In this document: one piece after another, positions 38,701-51,005 of the stretch
How the letters are laid out: each line of letters begins with the position of its first letter
Position numbering within the stretch: the stretch's first letter is position 1
NCBI GenBank assembly: GCA_021904315.1
Contig: CM038924.1
Coordinates: 15,178,026-15,242,025, forward strand
DNA length: 64,000 nucleotides
Reading direction: 5' to 3'
Origin: Sphagnum magellanicum
Taxonomy: Eukaryota; Streptophyta; Sphagnopsida; Sphagnales; Sphagnaceae
Position numbers and translations under genes: made by a program
Notes under the pieces: model-generated
What the model was told of the DNA's origin: nothing
Databases searched by the model: none
The model's input: only the letters and a program-made list of their open reading frames with translations

Positions 38701-40421
38701 ATGCATCCATTCTCATGCTTCTTTTTGGGTGCATGACATGCACGATCATAAATCTCACCAAACATGCTTATGATGAAGGTTTCACATTCAGGAGTTTCAT
38801 GTTTTAATGTTTCAAAATGAAGATTCCTCTTATGCCAATCCATTTGTGGATTACATAAAGCAAGCCAAAACAACCCAATGATGACAAGATTTTTCGGAGA
38901 TGAAATGACATTGAAAATGACCTTGTTAGTGTGAGAACCAATGGCAACATCTAATGCCTTGGTTTTCATGTGTGACCAGTCTTAATAAAAAACTTCAACT
39001 GTCAATGATTTCAATTTACATTGGTGTATTTTTCTTCACCAAGGCCAACTTATGTTATTGCACCAACTTCTTGTTGATGAAACATGCTAATGTACTAGAA
39101 TCAAAAAATGTTTAAGATTCCATTGTCATGAACTTATTACATTAAATAGTGATTAGTACCAAAAAATGGTGTTAGATTTGAAAATAACCTAGGACCATTT
39201 ACATTACATGATGCATTAAAGTCTAGCCTCACAATCCCTACTAAAATTGGACATGTTCGTTTTCCAACTCTTTTAATTGGGGGTTGGTAATAGAGGTGGC
39301 ACATGTTGCATGTTGACCATGCTTTTTCAAACATTCGTGAAGAACATAACTTAGTTTTCCATAATACAAACAAAGATTGTTTGTATGTCGATGCTGCTTC
39401 TCTTGCTTTGTGAAGGGTTTGAATCACGTCTTATCAATTTGCATGGGGTCGTTTAGCTTTGGCAAAGTTGCTAAAGGTTGAAATGGCATGTTAAGTGCAA
39501 AAATTTGTTGTGTTGTAGGTATTAGTTCCCAACACCTTTCTTATTGAAGTTCAAAAAGTTTGTTGTCACATCGAACAACTTGGACAATGGCTTGACTTAA
39601 GGTTAAAAGGTTTGGCATGGTTAGTAGCAAATCTTTCACATCACTACGCAATCCAAATTGAAACTAACTTATGAATGTTGCTTTATCCCTTGAAATGTCA
39701 TAAGCCAACTATCTAAAATTTAATGCATACATTGTTTTCGAGCATGATTTTTGGCAAAAAAACCATAGCTTGGTGGTGGACATGTGTTCTTTGTTTGAAT
39801 CTCCAAATGTAGCACTAAACTTTTCAAGGAATGCTTCAAAATCATTGAGTAAACGTGATTAGCATTCCAACAAAGGTGCAAACCAAACAAAGGTTGTGTG
39901 TTTAACAAAAAAATGTCAAGGAGTCTAACTTGGGCTAGGCCAATTGGATTCTAATGAAGATGAAGTTATATGATTAGGTTGATAACCACTTGGTTGACAA
40001 AACCTCAAAACTTTGATTATGAACCATCAAACTTATTAAGAAAATTGATTTGAAACTCCTTTGGTTGGGGTTACATTGTAGAAAAGCTTCCCAAAGATGT
40101 CAAAGTTTGCACAATAATTTATTATGGGTTTTTTGATTGGTCAAAGAAACAACTACTATCCTTTTCGATTATGATTGTAACTACTTAATCACAAAAATCA
40201 CTATGTAGTTGCAAAGGTCATTGAGATGTCATGTGATGTCATCCACTTTTGTGACAAATGTTAGTATAATGACTAGTGGGTTTTTTTGGATAGATATATT
40301 ATTATTTTTGAAATTGTAATAATATGTTTTAAATAAATTAAAGTTAATTTTTGTGACTAGAATAACGACTTTTAGTCTCACAACATGATGATGTCAAATG
40401 TAGCATTCGAATGAAATTACA

Positions 40422-40570
40422 ACACCAAAACATGTCTTTTACGACTTATCTTATTTTGACTACAATGGGAAAGATAACTAGAAAATGACATAAATGACTT
40501 TAAAAATGACTAAAAAAATGACTATAATGGAATAGGACCAATCATAAAAGACATGTTTTGGCGTTGTATG
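40422..40570. repeat. Inverted repeat inside the 40.1-42.6-kb element
   Basis: aacaccaaaacatgtctttt (left arm) and aaaagacatgttttggcgtt (right arm) are complementary over about 23 bp with one mismatch, separated by roughly 100 bases rich in aaatgact words. Could be a nested foldback element. Confidence 0.7.
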
Positions 40571-41939
40571 TAATATAATACTTGACTATTAGTCAACATG
40601 ATGACTCATACACTACTTTGGATAAAATGAAGCATTTATCAATCAGTCATTATGTTAGAGATGATGTCCAATCCATCAATGTAGTTCTTTGCATCAAGAT
40701 GCAAGTTTAAAAACTTTACCCTCATTATAACAAATCTTGTCCTTTGAATTGGACACCAAAATGACTATTATTTTTTTCAATTACATTTATAACTATTTAG
40801 TCATAACAATCATTAAGTAATGGCAAAAGACATCAACATGCCACATGGCATCATGGTTTTGCAACTATAGTCAATATAACGACTTGCTGGTTTTTTGGGT
40901 AAATTAACATATTATTTTTCAATTTTTGTTCATTAGTTAGTTAATTGTAAGAGCCATCCACCTTTGCAACTAATAACAACTCAATTTCCCATGATGATGA
41001 CATGGCATGTTATATGCCAACAAGATGATGTGATCCTATTTGTCAACATCATGATTCATTGATTTGATTTGATGAATTAAACACATTTATTAGCTAGTTG
41101 AAAATATTGTTGTCCTTTGTGATTAATAACAACTTGATCTTCCATGTGATGATGACATGGCATGCCATTTGGGAACAAGGTGCCACAAATTTTCATGGTG
41201 ATTCTTGAATTTTTGGACATCATAAATTTTTGTGTGTCTTGAATTTATGGTAACAATATTTGTCATGGCATGCCATAATTTTTTGTGTGCCATGAGGTTT
41301 TTGAAATCATGAATTCACATGCATGTGCATGTGTATCAAACAATTTATTATTAACTTGTAATTATGATTATAATATAAATTTTAAATGACAGATAATTCC
41401 TTGACTTTTTAATTATTTAACACACTAGCTTAGGTTAACATACTTATTAAGTTAACCTATGTATGTAAACAATTTAGTAAAAACCTACTTCGTATTATAG
41501 GCTATTGTATAAGTTATTTAACTATAAATAAGAAATTTACTACATCTAGTATGTAAATATATTTAAAATATGTTACCATATGAATATGTTAACTTAGGTA
41601 GGCTTGCCTAGGTTCCTAGGTTTAGGTTTTTTGCCAAGTCAACCTAAATAACTCCATTACAAAATATTTTATCAAGTTTGTATCCACCTCAAGTTTGTGC
41701 AATTAGATGTAACTATGATGTGATTAGATGCAACATAATTATCCTAACTTAAGAATGGCTAGGTTAATAAATAGTATAGGTCGACAAACTAATTCATTTT
41801 AAGTCAACCTAGAGAGGTTTAGGTCTAGGCTAGGTTGGTAGGTAGTAGGTATGTTGATTTAAGTCAACTTAGGGAGGCCAAGGTTAATTCAAGGTTAAAA
41901 CTTTTGAGTTTTATAACTTTGTGTTAAATATAATTAGTA

Positions 41940-42030
41940 TAAAAAATGTGGTAGTGTAATGGATGAAGACTTGAACCCTAATGTGAAGGTCATGGGTTCA
42001 AATATTCACTATTGCAACCTATGATACGTA
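41940..42030 (+). repeat. tRNA-like (SINE-type) fragment
   Basis: A-box-like gtagtgtaatggatgaaga (41951-41969) and B-box-like gggttcaaata (41995-42005) are spaced as in tRNA genes, followed by attgcaacctatga, which also follows the fragment at 24.52 kb. No intact tRNA cloverleaf. Confidence 0.4.
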
Positions 42031-42839
42031 GGCCATTTGGCTTAAGTTAGGTAGCCTAGTCTAGGGTTTTTGGGCCAAAAGTCTGATGTTTGTTTTTCAT
42101 CTAGGCCACATAACCTAGGTTACCTAAGATAGGTAGATAGCCAAGCTACTTTAGTTAGGTTAAGCTAGGTTGACTTTTGGCTATGCTAGTTACACGGGCT
42201 AAATTAGGTTGATTTTTAGTCATGTGCAATGATTCATAACATGTTTATAGATTTTTGACATATGTCATCGATCCATCAATGCGTCTTTGTAACATTTAGT
42301 CGAATAAAATGACAAAGTTGAGATGGCATGCATTTTACATGTTATACTAAGGTTAATGATGACATGGAATTTCATTATTATAAAAAATTTAAAAAATCTT
42401 ACTGGTTAAAACAATTGGGCTTTACAACTAAATGTCCCTTGTGACTAAATGGGTGAAACGACATGGGTTTAGTAACTCATTAGTCATTAGTCACATACGT
42501 CCTTTTTGATTAATATGTAGTTGTAAAGGTAAATCGTAAAACTCAAAAATATGTTATTATGTTGATTGTTTTGGAAATGAACAATGGATTCACAAAATGT
42601 TTGATTTTCTTGTTGTAGATTTTCAAGGATAGCAATGACTTCTTCTATGGACACAAAAAAAAATTCCTTGGATGTAAACATGACTTTTAAAAAAAAGGGA
42701 TAATAAAAACAAAAACAGGTCTAATGGGGGTCTTTTCAAAGTATAATGAACACAAAAACAACCAAGTTTATAGGATTTCCTAAACCATGACAAGAATAAG
42801 GGTAGGCATAATTTCAAATCTAAATCACCAAAAAAAAAA

Positions 42840-43195
42840 AAAAAAACACATTGCAAAACAAAAATCCAACAAGATTTTATTACAAAAATGAAACAAAAAC
42901 AAAACAAGGTTGTGACAAAAAAATGTACCCAAAATTGGTGTTGAATAGATTAAAGGTAATTGAAGGTCTTACCTCTATTTATACCCTTTAAGGACTTAAT
43001 TCAAAGAAACCTCCATAGAAAATTCATCCCCATGTGTGGCCATATAGCATGATGATGCATGTCTGCCCATGTAGCCCATGTGGCCCATGTGGCCCATGAC
43101 TGGATTGAGAGTGAATTAGGAATGAATTAAAAATGAACTAAAAGTTAACTAGTAGTGAACTAAGAGTGTGATGTTAGTGATGATGTTGAGGATGA
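42840..43195 (-). repeat. 5' LTR remnant of the gypsy element
   Basis: On the minus strand the sequence ttagttcactactagttaac near 43140-43170 matches the 3' LTR remnant near 35760. Downstream is a clear TATA context, gggtataaatagagg (42971-42986), and a short (cccatgtgg)n tract (43068-43098). The limits are approximate because no clean TG...CA ends were seen. Confidence 0.5.
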
Positions 43196-43199
43196 TTGA

Positions 43200-44150
43200 C
43201 GCACTCCCAACCTCCTCAAGGGACTCAAATGTGAGTCTAAGATGAAAATAGTAGAAAAGTAAGAAGTTGGGCATGCTCCTTGGTTTGTAGCACTTCGGGG
43301 GTAAATGGGCGTGTTGGAGCTTCGGGATGAGATTAATAAGATTGACAAACATTTCAATCACTCACACAGACCTACGCAAACCAAGCAACAAGTTGGTTAA
43401 TGCATAGTTGGAGCACTTTTGGTGCTAGAACGAACCACGGGCAAATTCGGATTCACAAGATTCATCACGGCCCAAACTTGGGGGAAGCCACCACCTTCCC
43501 CTTTATATTATATTCTGTGGCTAGCCACGGGACCAGCATTAAAATGGCATTTTGTCCTAGGACTCCCAAGTGGGAGTCCCGAAATTCCCAAAGTTGGGAC
43601 TCCCACGACTTTGGGGGCCCATAACTTTGTTTGCAAACCTTCGATTGAAATGAGGTCTAAAACAAAGTTGTAGCACTCATTGAAAGCTTTCCAAGGTATG
43701 TAGAAAGCTACCTGATTGCAAGGAAATCGGGGCGATTCCCGACTTTTAGTGGTTGGGAATCAAATTGCCAATTTGATTGCTAACCCTTCTTTTGGCCATA
43801 ACTTGTGTTTCAGGTGTCCAAATGGGTCATGCGAGCTCATTTGAGACATCTACATTCCAGGAGCTTTTCAATGATATAAGGAATGTTTCAATCCAATGAG
43901 TTTTTACCCCTGAAATCGCCCTTTGAAAATTCGGGAGTTCATTGAGACTCCAACTCCCAAAATGGGAGTTCACTTGGGAGTGTGAGGGTTCATTTCTTCA
44001 CACTCTTTTGCACTCTCGAGAGCATGAAATGTTACTCCCGAGCTCATTTTTGGCCCGCACCATTGCAAGCCCTTGCCTTGGTTGTGAACCCAAGGCTAAG
44101 GTTGCGACAATGATGCTGACAATGATGTGGCAATGTCATTCGTGACAAGA
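43200..44150. repeat. Dispersed repeat family, copy 1 (possible LTR-element relic)
   Basis: Less AT-rich than its flanks, with many gggagt/actccc words. The right part reads gaacccaaggctaaggttgc then gacaatg. Read from the other strand it would begin near TGTCGCAACC, a possible LTR start. A related copy in opposite orientation lies at 49191-49750. It abuts the 5' LTR remnant of the gypsy element. Not assigned to a specific family. Confidence 0.45.
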
Positions 44151-45360
44151 GAGGGGAAGAAAAAACACTTGAATTATGTAGCAAAAAAAAAATGATCATG
44201 CAAGGAGGAAACTTTTAGTGGGAGAAACCAAGAGGTGTGGATATTAAAAGAAAGATAATAAAGATCCATTAATGTGGATTGTTAAGTAAGAGGAAAGTGT
44301 CAATCCCCAAAAGGGGGTGACTACGTTATGAGTCCTACCTTTTCTTATCAGGTACTTACCATTGGTTAGTTATTATTGGAGCATCTCCACCAACACCCCT
44401 ATATGTGGGGCCTTTTTCAATGTATACCACATCCCAAATAATGTGTAAGTTATTTTTTCATCCCCAACTTGGTATGAAAACCTCTATTGGTGCCTATAAT
44501 TGTTGGGTGAGTATCAACTTTTGAACATACCACCTACTATAATATTGGTATCAAATCTTTTTAATTTTTTCCATACCAATTTAGTATTGGTATTAGATCC
44601 TTTTTAAAAATTTCATACTAGCTTGGTCTTGGTTTTATGGTTTAACGCTAATTTTTGGTTAGTACGTGGTCATTATATACTAGTGTTGTCTAGTTCTTAA
44701 GTTTTTACTAAAATCATCAGTTTCAAGTTTAGTTACTATCATAAAAATGAAAAATCATCAATTCTGGTTTTATTCAAAATGAAGATTCATCAATTCCAAG
44801 TTTATGTCAAAATTTATTAACTATTAGTTCTTGGTTTTAATGGTTTTCGTTTCTATAAAACCCATCGGTTTTGGGTCCAAGCCCAATTCTTGGAATTTTT
44901 TTAATAAACATTTTATAGTGCAAAGATTTTCTTTTGGCTAGACTAATGGGGGGAGATATGTTGTGAAATACAACTAAAGGAGTTGATCTTTTGATGGTTT
45001 TCTTCAATCTAGATTCATTAATTAGGAACAAGATGCAAACAAATGAATATTAAAAGTTTCAATCTCCAACATCACATGTTTCAATTACCCTCCCTTCAAG
45101 ATCAAGTATGTGGAACAATAATTTTTCTTCAAATGAGGACGATGATCATATTATCAAGAAAATGCCACCTTACACATGTAAGATTAATGTTGGGTAGTTT
45201 ATATGAACACTTGAAACTAAAAAACAATTTGGGACAAAATAAATAATGCATCCTTAATTATTAAAATTATACTTATAGATGTTTTAAGAAAATCATGCAA
45301 ATGAATAGATGGATTCCTAAACAAAAAATGGTCATAGACCTATGTTAACCCTAGGGGGGA

Positions 45361-45400
45361 CACTAGTAAAAAAAAGGAGAAAATACATGAATAAAAATAT
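45361..45400 (+). mobile_element. Possible isolated CACTA left terminus
   Basis: CACTAGTAAAAAAAAGGAGA resembles the CACTA ends elsewhere in this window (compare CACTAGTAAAAATC at 34494 on the minus strand). No matching right end was found, so it is a solo end or chance. Confidence 0.25.
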
Positions 45401-46681
45401 AGGGTGCAATATATTAATTGTTTGGTAAAGATTATAAGTTAATTAGTTGAAAATATGGTATATTTTATTCAAATAATCAATTTAATTATAATATAGGGTG
45501 GCTTTAATATGTATATATTAGAAAATTACACAATAATATGGTGATAGAAACTAGGTTGGACAATGATCTAATACCCCCTAAAAATGGTCGTTTAACACAT
45601 GTAGACCCCAAATTTTATTCTAAGTGTCCCCCTTAGGATGTTGACTTTAAGATCTAAAACCGAAACCTAATATAAAATATGGTGATCCATTTTTTGAGTG
45701 AATTTTTAATCCCCTAGAATCATTAAGCTGGTTCTTGTGGTGGGCCTTGCAATGCGTAAAATCATTAGGGTGATTCTTGTGGTGGGTCTTGACCTTCATA
45801 AAAATCATTAAACCAAATCTTAAAACCCGAACCTAGATTCAAACCCAAAATTGGCATAAAACCTGAATCCAAACAACATTGATACATACCTGATATTGAG
45901 ACTGATACATATCGATATTAAAATGATGTAACATCAATTCCCTACCAAAAAGATATTGGTATAAAGGTAGTCCTGTTAGTGGGTGGTACCACTAGGAATG
46001 TCACACCTTGATTTTTTTGAACCCATCAAATTTTTAAAAATCATAAGGAACACTTAAATGAACATTTTCATAATTTTTTTTTGAATACATTTATTAAGTT
46101 CCATAGATTTGAAATCTCAATAATATCAAGAGTTGTGTGTTTTGATGTTCCTAATAATTGCATTTAGAAAAAGTTTCAAGAATTTATTGCTTGTTTTTTT
46201 CCTTGAATTTTTTGGTTAGGAGCACAAATTTGGAACATGATTCATTAAATTTTTAATGAATTTTTTAAAGGTAATTTGAAATTCATTTTATTTTTAGGTT
46301 TTTATTTGGTAATTAATTGATTAAATATGATTTAGTTATGAATTTCCAAAGTTGAGGATGTTGATTTTTTTTTGAGGCCATTTTAATTAGGAATATAAAA
46401 TTTTAAAATTTTTCATTTTTTAAAATTCCAAAATAAACTTCAAGGCTTATATTAGAGCATGCAATTTATAATTATGAAAAAAATTAAGGGAAAGGGCCCA
46501 AAAAAATGATTTGATTGTTTTTGGTTCCTTAACCATTCTTTGAGGTGGTTCCTAATGGTACCACCCGAGGATGGGTTTGCCCATAAGATTAGTATTATTT
46601 TAAGTTATATTAGTCTGGTTAGTTTTTTAATATAATATTAGTCTAAATCTATGTGCCAGGGTTCCAACTTGGTATTTATTC

Positions 46682-46705
46682 AACACTAGTATCTACTAGT
46701 GTTGG
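46682..46705. repeat. Perfect 11+2+11-bp palindrome, CAACACTAGTA arms
   Basis: CAACACTAGTA, then TC, then TACTAGTGTTG. The same word occurs singly elsewhere (taccagtgttgggcag at about 32078, acccaacactggtat at about 50022, cacccaacacta at about 60707), so this looks like a head-to-head junction of a dispersed element end. Confidence 0.75.
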
Positions 46706-47099
46706 GTAGTTGTTAATTTTTTTAAAAAAATGCATGTTACAATTTTCAAAAAAATCAATTTGAAAATAGAGTCGATATTCAAATTTTCATAAGCCAAAAG
46801 CAAATCAACAATCATTACAAAGCTCTAATATTTTTTTAAAGAAATCTTATCACATTTGAAATATATATATATATAAATATTAGATTAGTCCTTTTTTAAT
46901 CAACCTCATTACTACAAGCCTTGCAACCTTCCTTTGCATCATTTGTCCAATTCTTATTCACAAAATTAAATTTTCAAGGTTATTTGATTGTAAATTTAAC
47001 TCCTCAAATTGATGAGAATTCTAACAAGGGAAAAAATTCTCTTAATTTCAATGTAAAAAACCTATAATCCCTAATATCTATTTAGTTAAAAAGCCAATA

Positions 47100-48420
47100 G
47101 TTGGGAACATGGTTTCATGTTTCCTCCACCACTCCAAAGGGAATTTAATATCTTTTATATCCATTCAATGTTTACAAAATATCAACAATTTTTAATTAAC
47201 AAGCTCCTTTGTAGGTTTGTTGGTCTTAATCATCATTTAAAAAATGTCCAAGTTCCTATTTGCATCAATTATGTAAATAAGGAAATTTTTAGCTTCAAAC
47301 AATGGATGCAAATGATGATAAAACTTTGAGAACATAAGAAATAAGGATTTCCCATCATATTTTTCAATTATGGCCACCTCATGCTCGTAACTAATAAAAG
47401 AAAAGATCGATTTTAAACTCTTGAATCTAGGATCTAACATCAAAGCTTGCATATTATGAGTTTTTCTTTCATCATATTTTCTTAAGAAAGAAATAAAAAA
47501 GTTAATCACCCCAATGATCTTTTTCTTAATGTTTTTTACAAAAGTTCCCAACTCAATAATTCATCCAAAATCATCATCATCAATTGGAGCAAGTCCCATG
47601 AAAGTTTTCCAATATCACACCCAAAGTTTCGCAACTTACTATTAACTTCAAGTTAGTTGTCATGGTATTCATATTTGCACCTTCATCTTTATTAACATAA
47701 GCAAGGATCTTTTTGGTCAAGTCATATTGCTCTAAGAGGTCTTGCAAACTTGTTGCCAATGTTTGCCCTAATGTTTCAAATAAGCTAATTGTAACATGTG
47801 TTCAAGCATTCAATCTTCTTTCAAGAAATTCATAACCAATGCATGTGCCCCTTTGGACATTCACAAATCAAAACTTATAGTAGCATAAACACATTTACCA
47901 AGACTAGTAAAACATATGAAACATATGTTTGCTTTGTCTTTTAAACCAAATCCAATAACATTTCTTGATTAAAGCTTTTTTTGAAAGGGAAAACAATATG
48001 AAGGCATAATTGTCTTACCAAATGTTTTAGCTAAATTCTCTCAACAAATTGAATGGGAAAATGATTTTGATTTAATAAACCCAAATTCTCTACAAAAGTT
48101 TCTTGGTGCACATTATTGTTCTTGTAAAGATCTATGGCCCCAAAAAATTGGAAATTGCACTTGCACTCATCATGAGCCTTTTCTTTGCAACGTTGTTTTT
48201 CCAATGGACTTTTAAGGTTAATGTTCACTTCTTCTACAAATGTTTTTTTTGACAATTAGTCCATTGTTTACATCCACATGTTTTTTTAATGCAATTATTC
48301 CATTGCTTTTGAAATATGAAACAAAACCTTTCCTCAACTCTTTTATTTGTTCCAATATTACATGATTTACTAATCTATCATAATATAACATATAATGCAT
48401 GACTTATGGCACCTTAGCAT
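47100..48420 (-). pseudogene. Decayed hAT transposase
   Basis: Read on the minus strand in several frames: KELRKGFVSYFKSNGIIALK (about 48340), a segment with DLWMSKGAHALV (about 47860-47820) and MLDPRFKSLKSIFSFI (about 47440), followed by SLFLMFSKFYHHLHPL. The order fits a plant hAT transposase: N-terminal zinc-finger/linker region, catalytic core with DxWxSKGxH, then the LDPRFK region before the dimerisation domain. Frame changes occur near 48240 and within 47560-48030, and several stops are present, so it cannot encode a transposase. Terminal repeats and a target duplication were not located. Confidence 0.75.
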
Positions 48421-49190
48421 CAATTACTAATTCATCATTGACATAAAAAAATCCCCAAGTTGAAGAATTTTTGCCATGAAATATCTAGTTTAACCTTTGT
48501 TCATATAATCTTTTCATAATTAATTGTATTATATCATCATTTTTAAATTAAAAAATTTGAATTTCTTGAGACCTTTCACCTTCAATTCCTTCCTCTAATC
48601 TTATTTCACTCTCATTCATGAATAGATCACATACCTCATTTTAAAAAATTGGTTCCATTTCAAGATGTGTTAATATATTATGGCTAAAAGAACTAAACAA
48701 TGACATTTTTTTCAAGTTTTGTAGAATGTGAAAATGCACATAAATTATTCACAAGTTGATTCACATTTCACAAAAGACATTATGTAATAAAATGCTCAAG
48801 TGTTCAAGTGCAAAACTATATCAAAATGTCATTTAACAATAGAAGGTAAAAATTAAGGTTGTAAATAATGTTTCAAATTTAGAGATTATTCTTACACAAA
48901 CAAATCCAAACATATTATCAAGACATCAAGCTTTTGTTAAAGCTTTGTAACCACTAACCTTCTGCATCTGATGAAATTCCGACTTGCATGATAATGTAGG
49001 GATAGGGGTAGTACTAACCACAAAGGGGGAATATAACATAATGAACAATAATGACAATATTTGAAAAAATAAACAAACACGATGAACACTAATAGCACAA
49101 TGAACATTTGTAACAACATGATCAACACCAACAACAACACAATGAACTTCAATAACACAATGAACATCAACAATAATGTTAGTACCTCAA
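48421..49190. other. No gene; hAT flank and (caatgaac)-like low complexity
   Basis: 48421-48700 may hold further decayed transposon sequence. 49080-49175 repeats aacacaatgaac/aacaacaac words irregularly. Confidence 0.45.
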
Positions 49191-49750
49191 TGTCGCAACC
49201 CTAACATTGGGTTTGTGACAAAGTGTGAAGTGTAAGGGCCCATGAGGTTGAAAGTGTGTTTCATGAGTGTGTTTAGGTGTGAAACACATTTTCACAAATG
49301 GGGGAGAGTGCAAGGGATGAAGCCTAATGCTCCCAAGTGCACTCCCACTTTGGGAATTGTAGTCATATGAAAGTTGGAAATGTTCAGAGCCTTGGTTGGA
49401 AAGGCAAACAAACACCAAATTGGGCCCCTAGGACACCATTAGAAAGGCCTTAAAACATAAATGCTTAAAATGCCCTTGCATTGTTCATATAGACTTGATT
49501 TTCATGAGTTATGATTAAAAGAAAAGGTGGGAGTCAAATTGAGAATTTGATTCCTAACCACAAATCCCTTGAAAGTAGGGGTCAAATGAGCTCCAATTGG
49601 GGTGTGTTATACACCTTTGAAAATATTTTTTTGAGGGTTATAAGATATTGCCCTCGCATTCTCAAAATAAACTTGATTTGTAAAAAGATATGAGCATCCA
49701 AAGTTTTGGGACTACAAAAGTCCTAGTTTTGGGACTTTTCGAGATCTCCA
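49191..49750. repeat. Dispersed repeat family, copy 2 (inverted relative to copy 1)
   Basis: Begins tgtcgcaaccctaac then attgggtttgtgac, the reverse complement of the 44090-44115 stretch. It continues with caagtgcactcccactttgg and gattcctaacc, matching inverted words of copy 1. Open frames are short and unrelated to known proteins. Confidence 0.45.
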
Positions 49751-50230
49751 CCCTTAACCCTAAACCTTAATTAAGCCTAGATTCCCTATTCCTAGACCCT
49801 CTAAGAAGTGAACCTAAGGGTTATTTACATAACCTACTTGGGTATCAAAATTTGAATTAAAAAATTAAGACTCCATTTTTTGTGAACTAGGTGTTTAAAG
49901 TTGCATACCTTGAAATTTGAGTATAGTCTCGGGTATCACCCTGACTGATGCCTAATCAGTTCTTGGGATGAAAACACGCTGAAAATTGGGTTGGTTCTGG
50001 ACCATAGTTTGGTACCCACCCAACACTGGTATCTACCAGATCCAAAATAATGTGCAAGTTTTTTTTTTGGTTCCTCACCCATAAATATTGAAAAGTGTAA
50101 AGTGAGGAGTCAATTAAATGTCATCACATGGTCCAATCATTGTGACCCACCAATTCAGTCAAAAATAACCAAAATTTGTTGTAATGGCCTTTTTGATGTC
50201 TGATCTGCATATTTATAGGTTGGAACTAAC

Positions 50231-51005
50231 AGCATCTCCATCCCCATAATGATAAACTACATCTTTATATTAAAATAAGTTGGTGTTTAATGCTCTGTGT
50301 CCCCATCCACAAACCTCAAAAGAGTCATTTCAAGACCATTTACACTTTTACATCTAGACCAATAATTGTCACTGACCAAATTCATGGCCATGGCAAATTG
50401 ACCCTCACATTGGGATCACTGTAAAAACCCCCCAAAACCCATTTAAATGGCCATATTAGGCCCCAAAAGTTATAGATTTGGACTCAGGGACCCTGCTTTA
50501 TTGTACAGAGATGATTTTATAAATATTTAAAATATTTATAAGCAATTTAATGAGTTTTGGGGTTTTACCATGAACCCAATGTGGGGGGTCAATTCACCTT
50601 GGCCCAAATTCACAACAAGAAAATCTATTTAGAGATGGTAAAATGATCACTGCATATAATAGCAAGATTTGCATTATCTTGTTGCAAGATTTAACAAGAA
50701 GGGGTCTTTACCATTGTGGGATGGAGATCAATGATTTTTTTTTGACAAAATTTGGCAACTTGGTGACCAAAAACAAAGGGCCTTGCAAGGTCATTTTGGG
50801 AAAAAACTAGCCCTCTTACGAGGGAAAAGCTTTTTGAAGTATTTAGACAATAGATTATAACTTGTAGCCAAACTGTAGTATGATTCCTAAACTTTTCCAC
50901 TAGCGTCTTTGACATGTAGCCAAATTTGGCTAAGTCCTCTTGTGGATGATTGCCAACCCAGCTACCTCACAAATTTGTAAAACAAAAAACACTGGTGGAG
51001 ATGCT
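50231..51005. mobile_element. MITE-like element with (G)AGCATCTCCA ends, ~775 bp
   Basis: The left end AGCATCTCCATCCCC and the inverted right end AGCATCTCCACCAGTG match over the first 11 bases. The interior shares tgtagccaaatttggc with 59700-59715 and no coding frame is present. A solitary copy of the end, ggagcatctccaccaacacc, lies at 44376. Superfamily undetermined. Confidence 0.55.

Larger units (their letters stand above)
40127..42553. mobile_element. Non-autonomous DNA element inserted in the gypsy gag region, 8-bp duplication
   Basis: TTATTATG occurs at 40119-40126 and again at 42554-42561, with gypsy gag-like sequence outside each copy. The inner ends ggttttttga and (inverted) catatttttga are loosely similar, and acaactac lies just inside both. 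An 8-bp duplication fits hAT-like elements; 9 bp would suggest Mutator. The interior has no transposase but holds a tRNA-like fragment, AGGT-type words, a 23-bp inverted repeat and a direct repeat of gatgatgacatggcatg (near 40991 and 41147). Confidence 0.6.
35664..43195 (-). mobile_element. Ty3/gypsy LTR retrotransposon, old and broken, nested by DNA elements
   Basis: A fossil on the minus strand. From right to left: a 5' LTR remnant with a TATA box, a gag region (about 42690-42554 and 40118-39000, the latter with zinc-knuckle-like residues), a poorly preserved protease interval (about 39000-38300), reverse transcriptase (about 38300-37630, with a YIDDI-type catalytic motif), RNase H (about 37600-37100), integrase with zinc-binding and catalytic-core similarity (about 36850-36150), an integrase tail (about 36150-35800) and a short 3' LTR remnant. 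The gag-pol order with integrase after RNase H identifies Ty3/gypsy. Many breaks; it cannot be active. A 2.4-kb DNA element sits in the gag part. The two LTR remnants are strongly diverged, so the insertion is old. Confidence 0.85.
44151..47099. other. No gene seen
   Basis: AT-rich DNA with a solitary MITE end (44376), a possible CACTA end (45361) and the palindrome at 46682. Confidence 0.5.
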
